DNA of 64,000 nt from Liopterus haemorrhoidalis (GCA_963971575.1 OZ020618.1:47816509-47880508); one strand, 5' to 3'; counted from the first letter of the stretch, positions 11,311-23,215 are shown. Translations and numbers: made by a program. Notes: generated by a model not told the origin, from the sequence alone.

Positions 11311-11318
11311 CTCGAAAC

Positions 11319-12271
11319 CCAATTTTCCATTATATCTTACGGGAAATCAATTAATCCATCCCCAGATTCAAATATTAAAAAAATAAAATAAATAAAAGAA
11401 ATAAAAAAAAAAAAAACATTATTCTCAACTAAATGAAGAAAATACAAAAAAATTGAAGAGTGAGAACTATGACACACAAATATTTTAAATTTAAAATAGA
11501 AAAATGAATTTAAAAGATTACGGAACATTGTTGTCTGATATCTATTATTAAGTTATTGTTCTATAACATATTTTCAACATATTTGTCTACAATTAAAAAT
11601 ATCCTATTAGATTGTTACTAATTTTATTTCAGATTGTTAGTCTTGTATAAGAAACTGTGAAAGTTATACGTATCGTTACAGAGATGTTTTAAATAAATTT
11701 CTACAAAATTTGCAAATAGTTTACATTTAATATATTATGTATACAATATATGCAACCCGCATTTCCTTCATGACATGTGGGTCACAGGTACATAAACTAT
11801 TCTATAAATCTATTTCGCATTTCTACTTTTATTTATTTTAAAATGTGCAGGTTTAACATGACGCAAACAAGAATAAAAACTTCTAAAAGTAAAATATATC
11901 TTGTGTTCATATTAAAAAGATAATTATTTATTTTGCGTGCTGATATCAGTTGTAGACAGTTCTATTACCGGCAAATTCAGCGACAAAACATTGGATGACC
12001 GTCTGGCATGACATTCTACCGACTAAATAATAAAAGAACAGTTCTTGAAAGCCACCGCAACATAAACACGCAACAGAGAAAGTTACTTGGGGACATCCTT
12101 TGTGGAAAATACAATAAAATTCACTTTCTGCCCTTTACTCCAGTTAAAAAGATAACAGAGGACATACATCTAATTGAAGAATACATTTTAAGGTTCTTTA
12201 ATTTAAATTGGGAGGAATTATTGATTGAAAAATATATTTAAACTACATATATTATTTTTGTACTTGTTTTA
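11319..12271. other. No gene recognised
   Basis: AT-rich sequence. An open frame at 12008-12241 (+, 77 codons) contains a passable protein-like stretch but no domain I know. It ends at a TAA 33 bases before the mariner element and could be an old transposon remnant. Confidence 0.4.
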
Positions 12272-13538
12272 CGAGGGCTACCTTTTAAGTTTTTACAAAA
12301 ACTAAGAAATATATTTTTTTTTGTGAACAAACTGTTTTATTGCTTTTCAAAATTTTCTCCTTTAAGATTTATACACTTTTGCATGCGTTCAAACCAATTC
12401 TCCAAACATTTTTTTTTCACTCTGAAATTGGTATCTCAAAAACATAGTTTTCGAAGGCTTCAAAAGCTTCTTGAGGTGATGAAAATCGCTGTCCACGCAT
12501 TTTTTGTTTAACATTGGGGAACAAAAAAGTGTTTTTAGGGAATAAATCAGGTGAAAACGGGCAAGGAGACATTAATTCGATGTTTTTCTCCTTCAAACAA
12601 TCAATTGTTTGACGTGCTGTGTGGGAACTTGCATTGTCATGATGAATAATGATGCGACGTTTTTGGTTGTTTTTCCTAATTTTGTCGATAACTTCTGGCA
12701 AACAAATTATTGTATACCATTCAGCATTAACTGTTCTCCGATACTCTAAAGGAATGGTTCCGACATGTCCAGTACAATCATTTTCGTGGAACTGCGTGAA
12801 TGTACAACTTTTGTGGGTTTCGATTCATCTTGGAAGACCAAAACAGTGGATTGTTACTTAGTTTCCAGTTCATATGAATAAATCCAAGTATCGTCACCTG
12901 TAACGATGTTGTATATGGATTTTGCAGTGCCTAGGTTGAATTTTTTTAGCATTCCTTTACACCAATCAACACGAGCTTTTTTTGAGCTTCGGTCAAATTA
13001 TGCGGAATCCATCGGGAACATATTTTTTTCACAGCTAAATGTTCAAGCAAAATCGAATGTATTGCAGTCTGCGATATGCCAAAGGATGCCTCTATCTCAC
13101 GGTAAGTCACATGCCGATCTTCAATCATTTTGCGCATAGCATCGATGTTTTTTTTTAATCACAATCGATTATGGTCGACCTTTACGACTTTTACGTCACT
13201 GACGCACGCACGACCACGACGGAATTCTGCAAGCCAATTGTAAACAGTCTTTTCTGATGGTGCTTCATTACCAAAAGTTGCACGAAACGAATCTATGCAT
13301 TGTTGTTGAGTTAGGCCTTTACCAAAATCGTAAAAAATCATCCAAAGAAAACCGTCAGTAATATCCATTTTTTCACAAACTTGTTTTTTAAACGTTCACT
13401 GTCAACAAACTACTCGGTAAATTTATAATCCGCCACTAATTTCACAGTAACAAATGTCAAATTTTACGAATATAGTAATGACACCATTTAATATTGCCAT
13501 CTAGTGGTCGTTTGTAAAAACATAAAATGTAACCCTCG
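12272..13538 (-). mobile_element. Mariner element, family B, inactivated
   Basis: Inverted ends (CGAGGGCTACCTTTTAAG at the left; CGAGGGTTACATTTTATG read inward from the right) are flanked by TA, giving 1267 bp. The minus strand encodes a broken mariner transposase. The N-terminal part has MIFYDFGKGLTQQQCIDS and APSEKTVYNWLAEFRRG, the middle IEASFGISQTAIHSIL, and the C-terminal part HHDNASSHTARQTI. The third acidic residue of the DD34D triad is lost (PKNTFLF where the family has PNDFFLF), and there are several frame breaks, so it is dead. Confidence 0.92.
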
Positions 13539-13540
13539 TA

Positions 13541-14735
13541 GTGTTAACTGTCAGGAATAAGTGTTTGGTGCTTAAAAGGTCTCTCATGTGTCTGAGTGTT
13601 GTTAATAGGAGTTTCTAAATTACAGGATTATTATCATCATCTTAATTTAAGTCAATATAATCATGTAAATATTAAACCCGTAACCGTAATCAAAGTAGGT
13701 TAAGTAAAATGACGATTTAATTCAACGTCCCTTAAAACCCTCCTAAGAATTATATAACTAGTTCAGTTATTCCGAGAGTTCAAGTCCAAAACGGTCCATG
13801 GATTATGAACTCATATGCGGGAGACCTCTTTAGGTATATACAGAGTAAGTACAGCCATGAAGTATAATAATAAATTATTCTAAATTAAATGACCAAGCTG
13901 TGATTCCAATTATTATAATGGGATCCCTAAAATACGTGTTCGCCTTTCGTTTCCTTCTTAAGTTCATTATGTCACTAAAATTCTCTGAAAATATTTAATT
14001 CTGTGATAAAATGTGATTATTTGCAATGATTTATACGTGAGAATTCTGATGAAGTTATCCTTTTGTTCAACGAAGCATTAAGCATGTCCAACAGTGAAGA
14101 TGTTTTGGTCTAGCATCCGCAGCATTCACGTACAGATCTCATTTATAACGGTCAGACTAGGATAATGAAATTTCTAACTGCATGCAACAACAGATTCCAG
14201 GACATGACATCAATTGTAACTATGTATTGTACTCAACGCATTAAAATAGTATATTTGTAGCCAGTGAAATGGAGGGATTGGTAGTGTACATTCGTCACGT
14301 AATATTGTCACGTGGATGGTTTGATGAAAATTAATTCCTGGTTTTAACAATACAGTTTATTAAATAATTATAAATTAATTACAACAATATTATTTAATGG
14401 AAATTGTCATGGGAGTTGGGGGAAGTCTCCCATCTACCCCGTGCTGGCTGGGATTGGAGAATCGAGGAGCTTCCGGAAGTAGTCGTACGTGGAATTGGAT
14501 TCCTGGTTGTTACCATGATTAGGTAGAACATCTTAGGATATGAATGTGTCAAAAGTTTTTTCAACAAAAAAACTGAGTTTTCAAAAATTAAAATTTATTG
14601 GTTTATGCAGGCATTAAGCGTTCTCAATAATTTTCGTACATGTATGAAGTCTTGAACAAGAAGCAAATGCAACAATAAAAAACTAATAATAATAATATTG
14701 TTTAAATCTGTACATGTGAGGAAGTGTAAGTTAAT
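13541..14735. other. No gene seen
   Basis: Unassigned AT-rich sequence. A stretch at about 14306-14520 starting TGTCACGTGGATGG looks faintly like retrotransposon LTR sequence, but no second copy, primer-binding site or coding region was seen. Confidence 0.4.
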
Positions 14736-14737
14736 AC

Positions 14738-14960
14738 AACGTCTTTTGTATGGGCAATACGTCATCTTTTGTATGGGCAACACTCTGTCTTTTGTGTGGG
14801 CAATACGTCGTCATTTGGTGAGCATTACGCCGTCTTTTGGGTGGGCAATACACCGTCTTTTGAGTGATTTCACGCCGTATTTTGTGTGAGCTTACGCCGT
14901 GTTTTTTGTGGACTTACGCCGTCTCTTGTGTGGGCCATAAGCCGTCTTTTGGTTTTATTA
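14738..14960. repeat. Tandem minisatellite, ~28-bp unit, about eight copies
   Basis: Diverged direct units of the form CGTC-TTTTGTGTGGGCAATA follow one another with spacing of about 26-30 bases. Units drift toward the right, with CTTACGCCGT replacing CAATACGTCG. No terminal structure was seen around the array. Confidence 0.8.
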
Positions 14961-15099
14961 TTCTTCTTTAGGCACTGTCAATAGGGTTGATTTATTATTA
15001 AACTAACGCTAATTGAAAGTAAATTATATTAAAGAATCAAGTATGTTGTTGGGGAGATTTTTAACAAAGCAAAAGTCAAAATCAGCAAGTATTAGTCAG

Positions 15100-15665
15100 C
15101 TAAATATAGTCACCTCTGTAACTGTGAACTTCCTGGATGTGCCTCAAACGTTCCAAATTACTGGATCTACTCCATACCCTTATTCGATGAGAATCTGGAT
15201 GAATTCCAAATCTGGACTTATCAGTAAACAAAACTGTAGCCCAATAATTATCACACTAATATTGAAAATTGTGACACCAGTCTTATCTTGCTCTGCGATT
15301 GCCTCTAGAGAGGGGTTGATATGTGATTGATCGTCGAGATAGAATATTAGCTTCATGGAGACGATTTCTTACAGTATCGCGACTAACGGTTAAGTTATGC
15401 GCTCGCTTACCAATTCGGGTGCTGTAATAATAGGTTGTCTTCTAGCATTTAAGACCAAAAATCTGCCTTGACCTGCTGTTGTACAACGACCACGTCCCGA
15501 TTGTTGTTCGGCCGGACTCCATGTTTCCCTGTAACGCCTCCATAATCTACTGATGACACTTTGAGAAACTCGTATCCGCTAGGCAACATCAACTTGCCTG
15601 AAGTCAGCTTGGAGAAATCCCACCTCACGATTCATTACGTGGATAGTTAAATGCTGTCGCTCCAT
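15100..15665 (-). pseudogene. Tc1-like transposase remnant
   Basis: Starting from an ATG at 15665, the minus strand reads MERQHLTIHVMNREV, then, after stops and frame changes, VSQSVISRLWRRYRETW and RDTVRNRLHEANI, and LFTDKSRFGIHPDSHRIRVW. This is the paired helix-turn-helix region and the first catalytic Asp of Tc1-type (DD34E) transposases. The match fades near 15100, so the second Asp and the Glu are missing. At least three stops or frameshifts make it dead. Confidence 0.8.
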
Positions 15666-16047
15666 TATTAAAAAAGAATATTGCTACTTCAAAACACTGC
15701 AATTATTAATATAAACGTTTTAAATCGTATGTGATCAACCTACGGATCATGTACTGAATAAATTTTGTCAAATTTGTATTTGTTTTGTCTTGTTGGTTAT
15801 TGTTTTTACCGTTCATATATACTCTATGAATTAACTAATCTACGTGGAACTCATCATAAGAAATATATCAATTATTTGTTTAGGTCTGCTACTGATATTA
15901 TTTGCTGAATAAGGTAGGGTGCCATTCGTCCCGCTTTTTGCGGGACTGTCCTGCATTCTAACATTTTGTCCCGCATTGAGATGCGTCCCGCAAAAGTCCC
16001 GCATTTTAACATTTTGTAACTTGTATTTGAGGAAATGAGGACCTTTT

Positions 16048-16095
16048 TAGGGTTTTGTAGGTATAACCAAAAAACCCTTATACCGTCATTTTGTC

Positions 16096-16137
<42 letters not shown>

Positions 16138-17145
16138 TCGGTAAAAATTGTAGCCAAACAGCTAAACCTAGAGAGTTGAAATTTGGCACGCTTATACAAC
16201 TCTTTGACCCGCACATAGGAAAAATACTAAAACATCCAAAAAACATATCCCCCTAAAAATATAAACAAATATATGCTCATCGAAAAAAAAAAAAAAAAAT
16301 TTTATAATTCGGTAGGGTATCGGCAGAGTAGGGTATCAAATGAAAGCCCTTGGTACATGGATTAACGATCAAATTTTTATTTTTGCAAAATAATAAATTA
16401 TTTTGAAGCGATTTTTGCCAAAATTGTGCAAAAAATTTTTTTGTCCCACACCCTGTAGCCCAGATGGTTTAAACTAAAAATCTGAAAAAATTCTAAGTAA
16501 TGTACATTGGTGTGAACCGGAATAGTACAACAGGAATTTTTGATCAAATTACGTTTTTGGAAAAAAACGCATTTTTTGTGATTTTTGGCTAATAATGTAC
16601 ACAAGTTATAGCTTTGTAACACGCTACACCGGAACGTGTATGCTGGTGCAGTTGTGTTCGACGCTGCCTTATCGCCCAAGTAACTCGATTAGAAAGGGAT
16701 CGAACCCTGCGAGAAGAGACAATATTATTTTTTGTTTTTTTTTTTTTAATTTTTATATTGTTTAAATTATTTTTTCAAAATTCTAGTTATATTTTGGCAA
16801 ATGTTGCATTTAATTTTTAAAAGCGTAAATTTAATAACCAGTGGAAATTGTTTAAATTATAATTTAATTCTGTTTCAATGTACACGAAATCAGAGGGGCG
16901 GAACTTATAACAACCAATGGAAGCCATAGGCGCAATTTTTAAAATTCTTAATGAACCATGCTATATAAAAAAAAATACTGCACGTATTTAGAAACCTAAA
17001 TAATGGTATTAGGCGTTCGAGTTAAAATTAACAAAAAAAATATTTTAATATAAAATATGTTTTGGCATCCCAAATAATCATCATTCACTTACTAAATACC
17101 TGCAAAACCCTGAAATGTGTGAAAATTCACACTTCACATCAATTT
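16048..17145 (-). mobile_element. Composite microsatellite-bearing repeat, copy 2
   Basis: Reverse-oriented, nearly full-length copy of the 1491-2570 element. It has the terminal AGGGTTTTGTAGGTAT hairpin region, a (TGTC)n tract at about 16093-16137, AAACATATCCCCCTAAAAAT, CCCACACCCTGTAGCCCAGA, a type A tRNA-like module, and the end GTGAAAATTCACACTTCACA. It lies in a run of T within the MITE minisatellite, consistent with T/T insertion and no obvious target duplication. Confidence 0.85.
16635..16710 (+). repeat. tRNA-like module (type A) in composite repeat copy 2
   Basis: TATGCTGGTGCAGTTGTG aligns with the A box, and AAAGGGATCGAACCCTGC with the B box, of the module in copy 1. As in copy 1 it is antisense to the element orientation and sits in the same place between conserved blocks. 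The A box is decayed, so activity is unlikely. Confidence 0.5.
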
Positions 17146-17944
17146 TTTTTTGCTCTTCACTTGGATTTGGGAGATGAGGACTTTTTTTTTTCTCTTCACT
17201 TGGATTTGGTAGGTGAGGACATTTTTGCTCCGTCCCGCATTGCCTTCTTAAGAAAATAGTCACCCTAGAATAAGGGCTCTCTTTGTTTTAATTATCTCAC
17301 CTCGAGCGAATTACGTGTGTGAATGAATATATGATTAAAAAATATATACTAAATGTAATAATATTTTAAAAATATAATAAACCAGGGGCGTATCGTTTCA
17401 TTACCATTGTCATTTTTATTAAAAAATAAAAATAATACAAGAAAACCGAACTTATTTATCTACTTGATTCGGTATTTCTAATCCGAATATCCAAATAATA
17501 TTATAAACCTAGTTCAGGATACTCTGTGCCATTCGAGCGTTTAAATATTTGTATGGAAATTTCTTTGCAGTGCTGATCCCTTGTAATTGTCTAATTCGTG
17601 ACTCAGAGCAGAAATATGATAATGAAATGTCGTTATCTAAATACTGAAATTGCTACTTTTAGGTTTGAATACAAAGGAAAATACTTCTCGTTAAATTTCT
17701 GCTTACAATACAGTCATTTCGCTTCTACAGCTATCCATTCTTATTTGAAAGAGAAAAGTTTCTTTTTTTAAAGAAAATAATTAAACTTTTTCAAGATAAT
17801 TAGTAGCGTTTTTAAACTTGTTAAATCAGTTCAAGAAAACATCATGAACAGCTGTATTGATTGTTCATTCAATCAATATAGTTGCAGTTATAAATGCAAT
17901 ATGTTAAAATAATGGACAGAGTTACAAAATGTGGTCTGATTTTA

Positions 17945-19285
17945 GGATTTCTTATATCTGTCTCTTTGTCTGTCTATTAGTATGATAGATATTGCAGACA
18001 AACAGCAAAATCTAAAGGTGAAATTAGTCATGCATGTATAGTTTATTTTTTACCTTGAATTTTACAAATAACAATTTTTTAAATTTAGATAGACATATAC
18101 GAGGTGTGATTCGTGCAATTTTTGAATTTACAAAACATATTTATGACCACCAAAAAACCATTATAACGTCACTCATGTGTCTGTCTGTCTTACACCACCC
18201 AAATATAGAAATACTGAGAGTTCAAAAAAACAAATCCCGAGATAAATATAAACAATTATGTATTTAATAAAAATATATTTTTTATTTTAAATTTTGAGTT
18301 GCATACCAAATGAAACCTCTGAATGTGTGGACTCAGTAACGATCTTAGGGGGGGGGCGGTAGGGTGACCGCCTAGGGCGCCAGGCCAGGAAGGGCGGTGG
18401 ACGGTCAGGTCATCACTTATATTTGAAAAGTGAGGACCTTTTTTTTGCTCTTCACTTGGATTTAGGAGATGAGGACTTTTTTTTTGCTCTTCACTTGGAG
18501 TTGGCAGGTGAGGACCTTTTTTTTGCTCTTCACTTGGATTTGGGAGGTGAGGACCTTTTTTTTGCTCTTCACTTGGATTTATGAGATGATGACCTATTTT
18601 TTTGCTCTTCACTTGGATTTGGTAGGTGAGAACCTTTTTTTTGCTCTTCTCTTGGATCTGGGTGGTGAAGACATTCTTATTTATTTTTTTTAATGAGGGC
18701 GGCAAAAAAATATGGTCTGGGGCGCCAGGCTAATATGTAAAAAAACTTTTGTCCCCCACCCTGTCTCTCAGAGGGGTTGATCTAAAAATCTGAACATCTC
18801 CATAATCAACATTGATGGGAATCGGAATAGTTTTACAGGAATTTTTGATCAGGTTGATTTTTCGAAAAATGTAGATCCTTTTGTCTTTGATAAAAAGAAT
18901 ATTTTTTTTAAAATTATTGTGTGGTATCGAAAGAAAGCACGTAGAATGTTACGTAATGTTATGTTTTTTTTTTGTATTTATGTCTAAGATAGTCTGTCTT
19001 TTGCAATTAAAAATATAATAAAAAAAAAATTAACAGTTGTGGACCGAGTTTTGAACACCACACTACACTCCACATTGTAGAGTGTAGTCTGTTAGTATTC
19101 AGTTATTTTATAATACTGTTATACGTTGTGATTCAACCTTTTGTTTTTAAGGTATCAAAGAGGAATAAAATGATTTTGATGTGATTATAGAACAAATATT
19201 CCTAGACATCCAGTATTATATTGACTTCTTACACTTATTAAATACCAACAAAAGTCTGAAATGTGTGAAAATTCACTTTTAAACA
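17945..19285 (-). mobile_element. Composite repeat copy 5, old and diverged
   Basis: The block order matches copies 2 and 3 with heavy divergence: GTCTGTCTATTAG and CAGACAAACAGCAAAATCTAAA, ACCAAATGAAA with CAGTAACGATCTTA, then CCCCCACCCTGTCTCTCAGA and GGAATTTTTGATCAGGTTGA, ending in TGAAATGTGTGAAAATTCAC near 19270. A foreign block with a minisatellite and GGGCGCCAGGC flanks (18343-18727) interrupts it. Confidence 0.6.
18425..18665. repeat. Minisatellite, ~43-bp unit, about six copies
   Basis: Tandem units GTGAGGACCTTTTTTTTGCT followed by CTTCACTTGGATTTGGGAG. The array shares its core (GAGGACC, T-run, GCTC) with arrays at 6715, 11085, 17146 and 49540. It is flanked by GGGCGCCAGGC-type sequences at about 18376 and 18720. 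ORFs on both strands here are repeat artefacts. Confidence 0.85.
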
Positions 19286-20001
19286 ACGTTTTCACACTTG
19301 TTATTGCGGGTTCCGCGAAACACAAATTGGAAACTACCGATGTAATGCTTTAGACTTTTATACAGTTAATAATAACTTTTAGTTTCCAATAAAATTAAAG
19401 AAAACTGTTATTATTACAAGAAATAGTTTTAATACAAAAGTAACAAGAATACACAAATCCTATTTATTTCAAAAAGTTTTCTGCGTGCTCTTTCGTGAAT
19501 TTTTGATACGGAAAAACAAAAGTTAAATTAGAAAAAAAATATACTTTTCTTCCTATTCCGCATATGGAAAAAAGAAAATTTTACATTCTTTGTTTCCTAA
19601 GTACGTGATTTATTAGATTCCGTTATCTTGTATTTCAACGGAAAATGAAAAATCAGGACGACGTAATGCGGTGTTTTCTCATTTTTAAATTAAATATAAG
19701 AATACAAGGGATGTTAGTTTTAATCAATCATGTTCAATCATGAAATTTCCGGCATTTTCTATAAAGTTTAACTTTCCACGCTATTTATGAATCTTTAACA
19801 AAAGACGGAAAAACTAAATTAAATATTAAAAATTAATTTTCTAACTATGATTTATAATTGAGGGGGGTCAAAAGCAAAGTGGTATAAGTAATATTTTGTT
19901 ATTTCGAGAGACAACCCGTTTTACTTACATATATTCGCTGTGTAACTGTAGCTTACATATTATGGCATTAGAGGAAATACACTGATACTAATTCAAAATT
20001 A
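19286..20001. other. No gene seen
   Basis: AT-rich sequence with no recognised exon, RNA gene or repeat boundary before the DD41D element. Confidence 0.45.
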
Positions 20002-20003
20002 TA

Positions 20004-21314
20004 CAAGGTGACTCAAAAGAAATTTTATATTTATTTAGCTTACTGCGTGAACGCAACGTATCCGAGGGGCGCGGGGGTTATGTCAATCGGTACCCTGGCT
20101 CTTAAGAATTCAGTCGCTATGGAGCGTTTCTCGGGAGCAGACCGCGCGTTATGCGTGCGAGAGTTTTACAAAAACGGTGATTCGGCGACTGTAGCGCGTA
20201 GAAAATTCTGCAGTATTCGAGGTTTTTGGCCACTTAAATGATGCGCCAAGCATTCCTCTCATTCGACATTGGGTTAAAAAGTTTGAAGACACTGGTACAA
20301 CGCTGGATAAATCAAAATCCGGGCGACCTAGGTCATCAAGAACGGTAGAAAACGTGGAGAATATTAATCAGTCTGTTCGTGACGACCCGAACCTTTCAAT
20401 TCGGAAGCGCGCAAGTGCTTTAAATGTGCATAGATCATCATTACATCGCATTATGCACAAAGAACTAAAGCTGCACCCTTACAAAATTCAATTGGTGCAA
20501 GAATTAAAGCCCCAAGATGCCAGTCAGAGGCTTAATTTCGTAAATCAGGTGATTGAGCGATTTTCAACGTTTACCAACATTTTGTTTTCGGATGAAGCTC
20601 ATTTTCATCTTAATGGCCACGTAAATAAGCAGAACTGCCGCTACTGGAGTGCAACGAATCCGAAACGCAAACATCAGAAACCCCTACATTCGCCTAAAGT
20701 GACCGTATGGGCTGCGATGTCGGCGCGAGGAATTATCGGCCCTTACTTTTTTGAAGACGAAAGGGGGCGTGCAGTTACAGTGAATTCAGAGCGTTATGTG
20801 GAGATGTTAGACAACTTCTTGGTACCTGAACTGCAAAACTTTCCTGGCTATAACCAAAGAACATGGTTCCAACAGGACGGAGCAACTTCACACACGTCCA
20901 ATATGTCTCTGCCACGTGTTCGTGAAATTTTCTCAGGCAAATTGATCTCCCGGAGTGGTGACATAAATTGGCCTCCACGCAGTCCAGATTTAACCCCTAT
21001 GGACTTTTTCCTATGGGGTTATCTTAAATCTAAAGTTTACGCCAATAAACCGACTTCACTGGCGCATTTGAAAGAAAATATCCGTCACGAAATGGCAGCC
21101 ATCCCTGAGTCCACCTGCCGAGACGTCATAAGTAATTTTACTGTTCAATTAAATGAGTGCCGAGAACGCGAGGGTCTACATTTAGACGATATTATTTTTA
21201 AGAAATAAATCCCCAAAAAGTGTATTTTAATAATTAATAAACATTTTTTCTATATACGGCTTACTATTTTTTTAATCGATCCACTAAATATAAAATTTCT
21301 TTTGAGACACCTTG
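20004..21314 (+). mobile_element. DD41D mariner-like transposon, copy 1 (1311 bp)
   Basis: Complete element with ~33-bp ends starting CAAGGTG(A/T)CTCAAAAG, flanked by TA at 20002-20003 and 21315-21316. It is nearly identical to the copy at 58431-59740 (1310 bp). The one-base length difference equals the extra base that breaks the transposase frame near 20228. Its right end abuts LINE sequence directly. Confidence 0.95.
20119..21208 (+). pseudogene. DD41D transposase, single-frameshift pseudogene
   Basis: Begins MERFSGADRALCVREF and reads in frame to about 20228. There GGTTTTTGGCC has one base more than GGTTTTCGCC in the intact copy, so the frame ends at a TGA. The rest (20243-21208) is open in the next frame with the GRPR linker, LFSDEAHF (first Asp), WFQQDGATSHTS (second Asp) and PRSPDLTPMDFFLW (third Asp), and ends DDIIFKK. 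I count about a dozen amino-acid differences from the intact copy. The element can no longer make its own transposase, but its ends look mobilisable. Confidence 0.9.
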
Positions 21315-21316
21315 TA

Positions 21317-22345
21317 TGAGAGACAGGAAACAGATAGTAATGTTTGATGATAACAATTCAGATCAATTCAAACATGATAAACTTCTCAGTATACTCCGAA
21401 AGACAGGGATAGATGACAAAGATGTGCGTTTAATTGCTAACCTATACTGGAACCAAACAGCAGCTGTCAGGGTGGAAAGCGAACTTACAGAAGAAGTGGA
21501 AATAATGCGAGGAGTCTGTCAAGGCTGCGTTCTGTCACCCTTACTCTTCAACATATACTCTAAAGAGCTTTTCAGTGAGATTTTTTACGAAATTGAAGAA
21601 GGTATAGTAATAAATGGCAGGACGATTAATAACATCAGATACGCGGACGACACCCTTCTTATTGCTGACACACCTGATGGGCTTCAGGAACTGCTTGATA
21701 GATTGCCAAATGCGGACGACGAATATGATCTCAAAATCAACGTGGCTAAAACTAAATACATGATAATCAGCAAACGCGCCAATCCACCTGACACCGGGTT
21801 AACAATTAACAACGTAAGAGCTCGCGACACTTTTCAAAAGATGAGGCCAGTACTCTGCAGCCACAATCTGAGCCTGAACACTAAAGTCTGCATTCTGAAG
21901 GCGTACGTATTCCCTGTATTATTATACGGAATGGAGGCACGGGCCCTCACTGAGGCTACATCCAAAAGAATTCAGTCCTTTGAGATGTGGTCGTATCGTA
22001 GGATACTGCGAATAAGCTGGGTCGACAGAGTAACAAATGCTCACAAGTTCTCAGGAGGATGCAGAAAGAAGTTGAAGTTTTGAAGAACGTCAAGATCAGA
22101 AAGCTGGAATACCTGGGACATATTATGAGGAACCCAGTTAAATATCAGCTCGTCCAACTTGTCATACAGGGAAAATCGAAGTCAGTAGAGGGCTAGGGAA
22201 AAGAAGGACTTCGTGGCTGAAAAATTTACGACAATGGTATGGGAAAACTTTAAATAGAGCTATTCCAAGCTGCTGTCAATAAAACGATTATAGCCTGAAT
22301 GATCGCCAACATTCGGTAGCGGATAAAGCACCAGAAGAAGAAGAA
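21317..22345 (+). pseudogene. LINE reverse-transcriptase remnant
   Basis: An open frame at 21316-22083 contains RGVCQGCVLSPLLFNIYSKE and NNIRYADDTLLIADT, the palm motifs of a non-LTR reverse transcriptase (catalytic YADD), then VCILKAYVFPVLLYGMEA. After a frame change it continues with RKLEYLGHIMRNPVKYQL and ends in a GAAGAAGAAGAA-rich tail near 22340. It lacks the N-terminal domains, and the residues between INNVRARDTF and QKMRPVL appear shortened by an internal deletion. The DD41D transposon borders its 5' edge, so the original insertion was truncated or disrupted there. Confidence 0.85.
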
Positions 22346-23052
22346 TATATTGAAGGCCATTTTTTTTCAATTTATTGACCAATAAACCGTGTAAAACCCA
22401 CTTTAGACCCGAGGATTATACTGAAGCGGTATTTCTTAAATTGCATGTTTGCCAAATAGCTCAACATATCAAAATTTAATTATAACATTAATGAAACCCA
22501 GAACAGATTAATAACTTAATATTCATTTATTCTTTTCGTTAGAGTTTTTGGTTGTTCTCTCGCTGACATAAATCGATATCGGGAACATCGGGGTCGCAGA
22601 CAGCGACAGCGACAGGGACTGGAGACTGGAGTAGCGGTTTCGTGTAGGCACTTTATTTATTTGAGTCAGTGACTTGGTGATAGTTGCCGACCGGAATCTC
22701 TCTGTGCCAATCGAGGAAGTTTAGGTTCGTCAAACATTTTCCGGATGCTAGACTTTTTGGCAGAGACGTTTCTCTGTTATTTTCCATCATATTTACTGCG
22801 TTTCCTCTTCTTTAGATAACTCGAGATATTTTTGAAACAGAAAATATATATTACTTAAAAATCATTTTCAATACAGAGTGTTTGAAGATGCATTACCCAC
22901 TCTACAACTTTTTTATTATTGAAGGTAGTTTATACCTTTACTTTGAAAGTTGTTTGTTACTACATTCTCTATAATAGTCTGTAAACAGAAAAACAATTGA
23001 CTATCAAATACAAGAGATATTCGATTATTTGTGAAAATTTTAAACAGACTAT
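22346..23052. other. No gene seen; a GC-richer patch at about 22560-22760
   Basis: Mostly AT-rich. The patch with CGACAGCGACAGGGACTGG and further CpG-bearing sequence stands out from the background and could be a non-coding first exon or promoter. No ORF, TATA box placement or splice donor supports this firmly. Confidence 0.3.
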
Positions 23053-23215
23053 CCTACGAGGGTTACCTTTTATGTTTTTACAAACGACCACTAGATGGAA
23101 ATATTGAAATATGTCATTACTATATTCGTAAAATTTGATATTTGTTATTGTGAAATCGGTGGTAGCTTATAAATTGGCCGAGTAGTTTGTGTGAGCGTTT
23201 GTGTGAAACAAACCT
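23053..23215 (+). mobile_element. Mariner family B 5' end fragment
   Basis: Begins CTACGAGGGTTACCTTTTAT and follows, base for base with scattered changes, the outer end and 5' untranslated region of the mariner at 12272-13538 (read from its right end). The match stops at GTGTGAAACAAAC, just before the transposase start. The rest of the element is absent. Confidence 0.8.

Larger units (their letters stand above)
15915..17267. mobile_element. hAT-type MITE split by a composite repeat
   Basis: Ends TAGGGTGCCATTCG and AATAGTCACCCTA, with a perfect 8-bp duplication GAATAAGG at 15907-15914 and 17268-17275. The outer parts contain CCCGCATT motifs and the GAGGACC/TTTGCTCTTCACTTGG minisatellite (17146-17230). 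Between them, at a T-run inside a minisatellite unit, sits composite repeat copy 2 (16048-17145). The original MITE was therefore about 250 bp. Confidence 0.88.

Noticed and set aside
12008..12241. 77-codon ORF possibly an exon
   Set aside because: Reads like protein in part but no domain, no partner exon and no splice site in phase.
14306..14520. LTR of a retrovirus-like element (TGTCACGTGG start)
   Set aside because: No second LTR, primer-binding site, polypurine tract or gag/pol remnant nearby.
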